Below, piece by piece: positions 45,103-53,622 of a DNA stretch of 64,000 bases (the stretch's first letter is position 1; the number at the start of each line of letters is the position of its first letter). The position numbers and the translations under genes are program-made. The DNA comes from Cantharellus purpuraceus (taxonomy: Eukaryota; Basidiomycota; Agaricomycetes; Cantharellales; Hydnaceae). The notes beneath the pieces were generated by a model that was not told the DNA's origin, did not search any database, and saw only the letters and a list, made by a program, of their open reading frames with translations. Location of the stretch: assembly GCA_025174535.1 (NCBI GenBank), contig JALBUN010000034.1, positions 1,200,001 through 1,264,000 on the forward strand, given 5' to 3'.

Positions 45103-45116
45103 GTATATTCAAACTG
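44896..45116 (+). promoter_or_regulatory. GypA self-primer: LTR 12-mer (44896-44907) and primer site (45105-45116)
   Basis: CAGTTTGAATAT in the LTR, about 30 bp after a TATA-like TATTTAAG and at the foot of the hairpin, is exactly complementary to ATATTCAAACTG two bases after the LTR end. No tRNA-like primer site beginning TGG is present there. The same pair is seen in A4 (28771-28782 and 29207-29218) and A2. Confidence 0.65.
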
Positions 45117-45134
45117 CCATACTCACTCCTACCA

Positions 45135-46278
45135 ATGCCACGATCCAGCGCCAATTCTGAATACACACAAACCATCGAGGTGCCTGCTCCCAGCATCAAC
45201 ACCATCCCTGAGGTCATCGAAGAACCAACGGACCACATAGAGGCCATCAATGAAGAAGACAACACCCCGCCCTCTCCAAATCTGGTGCAAGCCATCTCCC
45301 TGCTCGCCAGCAGCATCCATAGCCCACAAGCCCCTAAGTCCCGGACCAAGGTCTGAGAACCCGACCCCTTCAATGGCTCCGATCTGCGAAAGCTCCAGCC
45401 GTTCTTGGTGCAATGCTGGTTGAACTTCCATGACTGCCCCAACACATTCACATCTGATCGGGCGAAGGTCACCTTCGCCATGTCCTATCTCAAGGGCACC
45501 ACACTGGACTACTTTGAGCCAGCGCTCATGGACAACTCCAATGACCCGATATGGTCAGAGGACTACTCTGACTTCATCTCCAAACTTCAGACCAATTTTG
45601 GTCCTTACAACCCCAAGGCCGACGCTGAGAATGAACTCAATCAACTTTGGATGAAGGAAAATCACAAAATCACAAAATACATTGTGAGTTTCCAGCAGCT
45701 AGCCCCAAACGTCCAATGGGGCGACACCGCACTCCGACGCCAATTTTACGTTGGACTCCCATCCTGCATCAAGGACGAGATATCACACGTCAGTAAACCA
45801 GATACTTTGGTTAACCTCTGCAAGCTTGCCCAATCCATCAATGCCCGTTATTGGGAATGTCAATCTGAGGTCTCCCGCGAAAATTTGGCCAACAACAAAT
45901 TGGACAAATCATCAGACAAGACACCAAAGTCCAACAAAGGGCTCCAATAAGAGGACCACTACCAACTCAGGCCAGAAGTCAAACACTGGTAACACTGCTG
46001 CTTCCGGTTCCGGTCAAAACAATCCTGGCACCAGCAATAACTCTGGAGCTCGCAAGAGTACTCCGGACCTCTCCACCAAGCTGGGAAAGGATGGAAAACT
46101 TACCCAGCAGGAATGCCAGTGCCGCATGGACAACAACCTCTGTCTGTTCTGCAGAAAGCCTGGCCACCAAGCCAAGGATTGCAACAAGGCAACCTCGTCC
46201 ACAGCAAAGGCAAAAGGCCATGCCGCCAATGCCACAACGGACAAGTCCGACGCAAAAGCGATGGACCCAAAAAAATAG
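45135..46278 (+). pseudogene. GypA copy A6: gag, broken
   Basis: Gag starts at 45135 (MPRSSANSE). A TGA lies at 45354-45356, at the same codon as in A1 and A2. The capsid block is open at 45405-45950, then one extra base near 45940 shifts the frame. The nucleocapsid part carries CLFCRKPGHQAKDC, where the Gly after the second Cys of the usual CGKPGH is Arg. Gag ends at TAG 46276-46278, directly preceded by A7 (46269-46275). Confidence 0.87.
46269..46275 (+). promoter_or_regulatory. GypA -1 frameshift site (A7 before UAG)
   Basis: The gag codons are CCA AAA AAA TAG, so A AAA AAA is an ideal slippery heptamer with a stop codon right behind it. Slipping -1 continues into the protease frame (KKIVSSPLASV). 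An A7 (A8 in A3) is present at this point in all six gag copies. Confidence 0.7.
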
Positions 46279-49200
46279 TAAGCAGTCCTCTAGCCTCTGT
46301 ATGGGCTGAGGGCAGTGTTGGTACTCCCTGTACAACAAATGAGGTCTGCCTGAATGCACCCACTCTTTCCCACTCCAACTCCCTCACCCTCCTTGTCTAC
46401 TCCGACTCCATTCCCGATACTGCTATTCAAGCGTTAATTGACTCCGGTTCTACTCACTGTTTCCTTGATTCTTCTTTTTCTGATTTACATAAACTCCATA
46501 CATACACCATAACTCCGATACCACTCCAATTATTTGATGGCACTACTAATGCTGTTATTTCACAAGCTATAGATCTGTCTATCCGTTTTTCTGTTGGAGA
46601 AATCCAGAACCTTACATTCTATGTTACTCTGCTTGACTCCAGCTGTTCTGTGGTTCTCAAACATAACTGGCTCACCTGCTACAATCCGTTGATTGACTGG
46701 GCACTGGGCCATATCACATTCCATTCCCCAGTACAGACTGTGTCATCCCTGACGTCACCAGCAACTTTAGGTGCAAAATTATCTTCTGCCTCCACTGACT
46801 CCGCTCCGATAGATACTCCGTCTGCCCCACCGTTTATATCACTGGTAGACGCTATGGTCTTCGCCAGACTAAGCACACTGGATGGCTCCCACACATTCCA
46901 GGTCCACCTCTCCAATCTGATATTCCTCGCTGCTCGTTCCACCCGATCAACTCCACCGGATCTATCTATGGTTCCTAAGGAGTATCATGAGTTCACCGAT
47001 GTGTTCAGCAAGCCTAAGACACTTGTTCAGAAATACAACAAATACGTATATACAACCTATTTTCCTCAAATTTTATACAATACACTTCAATTCAAACTTA
47101 TTTTCATATTTCAACATGATTCTCAAATTTTACACAATATACTAGATTAAAACATATTGTGATATTTTGGCATAATTCTCAAAAATAACTGTTTTTTCCC
47201 CATTTAGTGGTGGCAACTCTCTTGAGGGAACATCCAAATATCATTGATTCTTTCTTATACAATACTTGTAACATAATTTGAACTATCTTTAATCCCCACC
47301 TGGTATTTGTATATCTAAATACCCTATATAATACCAATTATATTAATACAGACATTCCTATTATATCCATGTAAATGATTATGTTCATCTCAACCAAATA
47401 TCTCATCTTTTAAAGTTTATTAAAATATAGAATATATGTTTATATTTATGAAAATTTCACACATCCGAAATCTTTTAAGATATCCAAATTGTAACTCCCT
47501 GGCTTTATGTATCATTGAAATTCTGATGTATATCTCCTATACATCAGAATATTGTATACTGACATGATTCCGAACAAGCGTCTAAAGCCGACTCCCTAGC
47601 GGAACTCTGACCATACAATCTCAAGATCGAACTAAATGACAACTCCACCCCTCCGCTTGGCCCTATCTGCTCGCTATCCCAAAAAGAGCTACTGGCTCTC
47701 CAAACATTCATAGACGAGAACTTGGCTACAGGCTTCATCCGCCCACCCCTATCTCCTCATGGAGCTCCGGTCCTATTTGTCTGCAAAAAGGATGGATCAC
47801 TCTGTCTATGCGTCGACTTCCGTGGACTCAACAAGATCACCAAGAAAGACTGATACCCGATACCCTGCATCACAGACCTACTCAAGAGTCCTCGAAAGGC
47901 TAAAATCTATTCCAAAATAGATCTCCAACATGCCTACCATCTAGTCCGCATCCAAGAAGGCGACGAATGGAAAATGACCTTCCGCACACAATATGGATCT
48001 TTCGAGTGGTGCGTCATGCCCTTTGGACTAACCAATGCTCCGGCCACCTTCCAGAGGTTCATGAATGATACCTTCGCCAACCTCCTTGATGTGACTGTCC
48101 TTGTTTACTTAGATGACATTTTGGTATATTTGGACAACGAAGAACAACATCAGACACATGTCCGAGAGGTACTCCAATGTCTCCAAAAACATGGCCTCTT
48201 CGCCCACGCTGACAAATGTGAATTCCACTCCGACTCAGTCGAATACCTAGGCTATATCCTCTCCCCAGCAGGACTGACAATGTCCAATGACAAAATCAAA
48301 GCTATACAGGAATGGCCAGAACCCTGGAAAGTCAAGGATGTACAGTCCTTCCTAGGGTTCACCAACTTCTACCACCGCTTCATTCACAGCTACTCCGATA
48401 TCACTGTTCCGCTCACCCGACTCACCAGGAAGGGTATCCAATGGAATTTCACTGACAAATGTAGACAGAGCTTTGAGACCTTGAAAAAGGCCTTTACTTC
48501 CACTCCGATACTGACTCATTGGGTTCCAGACGTTCCTATCCTATTAGAGACCAACGCCTCCGACTATGCACTTGCTGCAATCCTGTCCATCATCTCTCCG
48601 GACGACGGACAAGTCCACCCGATCGCTTTTCACTCGTGTACATTTATGCCCCCCAAACTGAACTATGACGTCCATGACAAAGAGCTCCTTGCCATATATG
48701 AAGCCTTCCAGATATGGAGACACTACCTTGAAGGCCCCTCCAATCCGGTGGACATCATAACTGACCACAAGAACTTGGAATACTTCTCCACAACGAAACT
48801 ACTCACCCGGAGACAAGTCCGATGGTCTGAATACCTATCTCAGTTCAATCTCATCATCCGTTTCCACCCAGGTCGACTCGGAGCAAAGCCCGACGCTTTA
48901 ACTAGACGATGGGACATCTACCCTAAAGAGGGGAATAGCGACTATGCCACTGTAAACCCACACAACTTTCATCCTGTGTTTACTAACAAGCAGCTGGCAT
49001 CATCCCTACGAGCATCCACCCTCATGACTCCCACCCTCTGAGCTGTCACCATTATGGACATCAACCAACTCTGCTCCAACATCTGCTCATCACTCCAATC
49101 CGATCCTATTGCAGTTAAACACTTGGACAACCCTTCCGATCCAAAATGGTTACTTGACCCCAAAGGACACCTCCAACACAACAACCAGATATACGTCCCC

Positions 49201-50538
49201 GACGCCAACGGCCTCCAACTCTGAGTTTTGCAGTATTATCATGATCACCCAATCTCTGGCCATTTTGGGCAAAATTGCACACAAGGATTAATCCGATGAG
49301 ACTACGTATGGCCAACAATGTGAGAATACATTCAACACTACTGTAACTCCTGCACCATGTGTATGCACTCAAAATCACAAAGGCACAAACCCTACAGAAT
49401 GCTTAAGCAACTTCCGGTCCCGGAGCAACCATGGAACTCCATCTCCATGGATTTCATAGAGAAGCTCCCCCCATCGCTCAGATATGACACCATACTCGTG
49501 ATTGTCGACAGGTTCACCAAACAGTCACTATTCATTCCGACGCATGACACCATCACCTCCGCCTCACTAGCTAAATTGTTCATTCTCCACATATTCTCTA
49601 AACACGGAGTCCCATCACATGTCACATCCGATCGAGGCTCAGAGTTCATGTCCTCCTTCTTCCGCACATTAGGAAAGGCTCTTGACATGAAGCTTCATTT
49701 CACCTCTGGATACCACCCTGAAGGAGACAGAGAAATGGAATGAATGAATCAGTCCCTGGAACAATACCTCCAAATCTATTGTAACTATCAACAAGACAAC
49801 TGGGCTGATCTACTTCCAATCACAGAGTTTGCCTACAACAACGCTCCGAACGTGACTACTGGCATCTCTCCGTTTTTTGCTAATAAAGGCTATCACCCGA
49901 ACATCTCCATCCACCCTGAGAAAGAACTTGCCTCAACCAAAGCCCGCCAATTCGTAACCGACCTCGATCAACTACACCAACATCTCTGAGAAACCATCTC
50001 CGATGCCCAGAAACAATATCAAGTCTCCGCAGACCGACACCGCATTCTGGCTCCAGACCTGCAAATCGGAGACAAAGTATTTGTTAAGGCCAAACACTTC
50101 TGGACCACCCATCCATCGAAGAAACTCTCTGAGAAATACTTAGGTCCTTATGAGGTCATTGCTCATGCAGGCAGCAGGTCCTTCACCCTTCACCTCCCGG
50201 ACCACTTCCAAGCAGTTCATCCAGTTTTCCATATATCAATGCTTGAACCTGCTACTATGAACAAGATCTCCGGTCACATGCAACCCCCACCTCCCCTGAT
50301 CATCATCAAAGGAGACAATGAATATGAGATCTCTGAGATCCTGGACTCGAAGATCGACCATTGATACAAGTGCAAGCTCCAGTACTTAGTCAAATGGACT
50401 GGATACAAAGGCACCAATGAAGAGTCCTCATGGATCTCCGTGTCCAAACTTGATCATGCATCCGAATCCGTCTCTGACTTTCACTCCACTTATCCAGACA
50501 AACCTGGCCCCCTTATGAATCTTAAGTTCGATTACTAA
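46276..50538 (+). pseudogene. GypA copy A6: pol (protease, RT, RNase H, integrase, chromodomain), broken
   Basis: The protease is at ALIDSGSTHCFLDSSF (near 46440), with the active-site DSG intact. A MITE interrupts the start of RT (47018-47582). RT-RNase H is then open at 47974-49041, with LVYLDDILVYLDN (YLDD intact) and LLETNASDYALAA (the RNase H Asp changed to Asn). The integrase is at 49100-50000, with the zinc finger H...H...CNSCTMC, SMDFIEKL, TSDRGSEF, and a stop just where the catalytic Glu region lies (49741-49743, followed by MNQSLEQYL). A chromodomain (YLVKWTGYKGTNEESSW) ends near 50538. Several TGA/TAG stops are present. The chromodomain would tether integration to heterochromatin. 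Confidence 0.88.
47018..47582. mobile_element. MITE, copy 2 (565 bp, TSD TAA)
   Basis: This copy has the same length as copy 1 and almost the same sequence, with TAA on both sides (47015-47017 and 47583-47585). It is inserted in the RT region of A6. The left TIR has one G-to-A change (GACACTTGTTC). Confidence 0.88.
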
Positions 50539-50671
50539 TGCTAATTCTATTATTTTGCATCATCATTTTATTACAAGTCAAGGGAAATTACAAGCCTGCC
50601 CAAAAAGTTCCGAAGGAATCACTCTGACTCATTCTTCTCCGCTCCGAAATTTATAATCATTTTCATTTTTA
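50539..50671. other. Spacer between convergent pol and antisense gene
   Basis: This is an AT-rich region, shared with 14154-14302, where the two transcription units of GypA would end tail to tail. Confidence 0.5.
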
Positions 50672-52420
50672 TTATACATCGTGTTTCCTTTTTCCCTTCC
50701 CCTTATCTACCTCAGGCTCCGTCTCCGACGCCATCTCTGACTCATCATCACTCTCTACATCCGACACCCAATCGTTCTCATCCCCCATGTCTGAATCCTT
50801 GTCCAAAGGGGCCATGAACTTCTGCAACCAACGTAACTCAGCTGTCCGACGACCCTCCAGAACCTCCTTCCATTTCATTGTCTTCACCAAGTCCACTAGC
50901 AACCCCTCCATCCACCGGAGGTGCTCCAACTGCAGGTTAACCAGCCAAATAAGCTGGCCCACAGTACTATTGGGCACAGAGATGCGCCCCATACCTGCAC
51001 CGGTCGTTGCCCCTTCCGATCCAACACCGCTACCCCCGGCTGCCACAGCACCTGTCTCTGTCTGCCGCTTTTTGGTCGGACAACCTTCCAATTCTTTCTC
51101 TGCCCCTCCTTGTACCACTAGTCAGGGCTTGATGCTCCAACTCCAGGGATCAAACTTTCCATCGATCCTACACCCTCCTTTCTGACCCCAACAACGATTG
51201 CAGGACCAAAGGCGGCGAGTTGGGCCGGTAGGCCACACGCACTCCACACCCGCATCACGACACAAGTTGCATGTTATGCCGGGCCCGCCAAATGGCTCCG
51301 TTGGAGCCAGAACCTTGGGTGGTCCGCCCCTTCTTGCTGCGGCCTCCAAATGTTCCCTCTCCTCCTCCTTGTCCTGCTGTTCTGCTGCTGCCTTCTCCAT
51401 CTCGTGCTTGCAAAGCTGGATCGCCAATCTAGCAACACGCAGCTCCTTCTTATGGGTCACCAACACGCGACTCTCCGCCTTGCACCATATGACCCTCCGA
51501 TCTGCCTCCCACTTCTCCGTATCAGCACTCGGGTACGCCTTCAATGAAAAGACCGCAACATCGAGATTCTTCTTGGTGGTAGCAGCATAGAGCTCCGCTC
51601 TTTTGCGAGCCTCAACCACAGCTACCCAAGCCATCTCCTCATAATGATTTGAAGTTGGATCCAGCTCCACATCCGTCCCAACATCCACACCTGCCTCAGG
51701 CTCCACATTTGCGTCGAGCTCCATATTGGCATCAGGATCCACCTCCACCTCCGCCCTCTCCACCTCCGCCGCTTCATCTTCCTCAGCCGCACCCAACCCA
51801 AATAATGGCCATACCCGCAGACATAACGGCAAGTCAACCACAGTGACAGTTGTCGGGCGAGTTGTCTCCGTCTGCATAACGGAGATGATGGTGACCTCAG
51901 GGGTCCCTGTCCGTATTGGCACACTCAGACTTCCTGGGTGGCTGGTTCCCCCTGCCCTGGTCACCTCCTCCTCTACCTCCATGGTGGCTTCTAGCTCATG
52001 CGCCTGCTCCTCCACTTCCTTCAGTCTCGCGGCCTCCATCGCGGCCACAAGTTCCTTTACCCTGCGGGCTCTCTCGGCCTTCACTTCCTCCTCTTTCCTT
52101 CTCCGTTCTGTCTTCACCGCCTCTTTCCGCGCCCACTCCTCCTCCTCCTTCTGTCTCCATTCCACCTCCTCCTCCTCCTTGCATCTCCGTTCCGCCTCCT
52201 CCTCCTCCTTCCGTCTCCGTTCCACCTCCTCCTCCTCCTTCCATCTCCATTCTGCCTCCTCCTCCTCCTTCCACCTCCATTCCTCCTCCTCCTCCTCCTT
52301 CCGTCTCCGTTCCACTTCCTCCTCCTCTTTCCATTTCCGCTCCTCCTCCTCTTCCTTCCGTCAGGCCAAGAGCAACTGCTCCAGCTCGGCCACACTCATG
52401 CTTGCCAAAGGGTTTGACAT
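50672..52420 (-). pseudogene. GypA antisense gene: coiled-coil protein with Zn2Cys6-like cluster
   Basis: This gene is opposite in strand to gag-pol and lies between pol and the 3' LTR. Its frame spans 583 codons from MSNPLASMSVAELEQLLLA, broken by two in-frame TGA codons (near 52360 and at 51122-51124). Both look like decayed CGA; the A2 copy has CGA at the first. In order it holds: an N-terminal leucine-rich helix; about 100 residues of KEEEE/RW charged coiled-coil repeats; a Pro/Thr linker; acidic EVDPD-type repeats; a conserved NHYEEMAWVAVVEARKRAE block; a second charged helix; the cysteine cluster C-x2-C-x6-C-x12-C-x2-C-x6-C (51170-51271), which matches fungal Zn2Cys6 spacing; and an acidic then lysine-rich tail. 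Partial homologues lie at 12343, 23714 and 26246. A regulatory or DNA-binding role is inferred only. The nearest resemblance is to cysteine-rich coiled-coil proteins common in mushroom genomes. Confidence 0.75.
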
Positions 52421-52450
52421 TGTTGAGGATAAGACCTCAAACATGCCCCT

Positions 52451-52460
52451 CCTTTTATAT
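52451..52460 (-). promoter_or_regulatory. TATA box of the antisense gene (copy A6)
   Basis: On the minus strand ATATAAAAGG lies 31 bp from the start ATG. It lies in GypA internal sequence, not in the LTR, and is identical in three copies. Confidence 0.65.
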
Positions 52461-52561
52461 GTCTCCAGACCCCCAGTATAACTCCGACTGCGCCCAACCG
52501 TCTCACCTATTCAATCCGCAGACATGAGGCCTCAGGGGCTCGGCCTTAAATGGAGAGATAC

Positions 52562-53441
52562 TGTTATGACTATATTCATTAACGTCCAGATCCGTCCGAT
52601 CCACTCAGATCCCCGCGCATATGAAATCTATACTCCATTTGGAAACCACCGTCTCCATCTACCTGTCCAATTGTCACCGCCGCTTCCGCCCATCCGTCTC
52701 CGGTTCCAATTGATGCATCAGCATCACCATAGGAACCCAGGCATCCATCCCTGTCGGACTCGGACATACTCATGTAAGGCCGTCGGCCTTGGAGACCCAT
52801 CACTGGAGTAATTATTATTAGATTTCAAAATATGTATTTAAGTTGCCCAACTGGGGACTTCATTCCCCAGTTTGAATATCGAATCATGCCTAGTTCCTAA
52901 GTCTGATGCTAACTCTCTAAGTCATACTCTGTCTCTGAAATCTCAGACACCAGTATTAGTGAGGGTGCAGCACATAAGCTGAAGCCAAGTCCATCCTGAC
53001 CCTGTGAGGGCGACGCTGATGACGAGGCCACAACAACAAGATACTCAATAAGTGAAAGCCGATAAGAAATAATGCCAGCTGGTACAGCGGATATCCTCAG
53101 TCTATACAGCTGTTTCTGATAAATACATGGGACTTACCTGGTACAGCGGATATCCTCAGAGATCAAGTTGAGGGGATCACACTGCACCAAGGCGAGTCTT
53201 TATACTAAATGATGGAGACGGATAGGAGAACCAAGATAGGGGAGGAAAGATAGGGGAAGTGATAGGGGCAATGAAATAGGGGAGATGCACCCTGACAGGC
53301 TGCGCTGATAGGGGTGTCAAGAGAAAATACTAAAAATAGAATATGACTTATTTGAACCCTGACAGACCCCCATGACGTGCTCCGACTCCAACCCGACCTC
53401 CAACCCAATCTCTGACCCCAAATCGGACCTAGTGCGTAACA
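52562..53441 (+). repeat. GypA copy A6: 3' LTR (interrupted by LTR-D)
   Basis: The pieces are 52562-53002 and 53365-53441. The LTR end is followed by the target duplication AGTAT and then host sequence. Confidence 0.92.
53003..53364 (-). mobile_element. Solo LTR-D
   Basis: This 362 bp LTR has the target duplication GACCC on both sides (52998-53002 and 53365-53369). Confidence 0.93.
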
Positions 53442-53622
53442 AGTATATATGAAAGTCACTAAATTCAATAAGTTTAAATCCCAGTATGCCATATGACCCT
53501 CAGTGAAAAAACACTTCAAACTACTTTGGCTTTTGAAGGACAGCCATGATTGCATTGATTCCTTTGAGACCTGACCTCAATAATCAGCAGTGAGTTGGTG
53601 ACCATGATGGATTCCATGTATA
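53442..53622. other. Border between retrotransposon pile and gene space
   Basis: This 181 bp of non-repeat sequence lies between the AGTAT duplication and the erdS stop codon. It must hold the erdS 3' end. Confidence 0.6.

Larger units (their letters stand above)
43159..53441 (+). mobile_element. GypA copy A6, full-length chromovirus with nested insertions
   Basis: This is the most complete GypA. The 5' LTR is 43159-45102 (with an LTR-B in it), gag-pol runs 45135-50538, the antisense gene is at 52420-50672, and the 3' LTR is 52562-53441 (with an LTR-D in it). The target duplication is AGTAT (43154-43158 and 53442-53446). A MITE interrupts pol at 47018-47582. Stops and frame breaks make it non-autonomous. 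It is the last element before the host genes. Confidence 0.93.

Noticed and set aside
51726..52527. Plus-strand frames rich in Ser, Pro or Leu opposite the coiled-coil gene
   Set aside because: They mirror the purine-rich minus-strand gene (GAG/GAA codons read as CTC/TTC). The minus-strand frame has the start, TATA box, conservation and cysteine motif.
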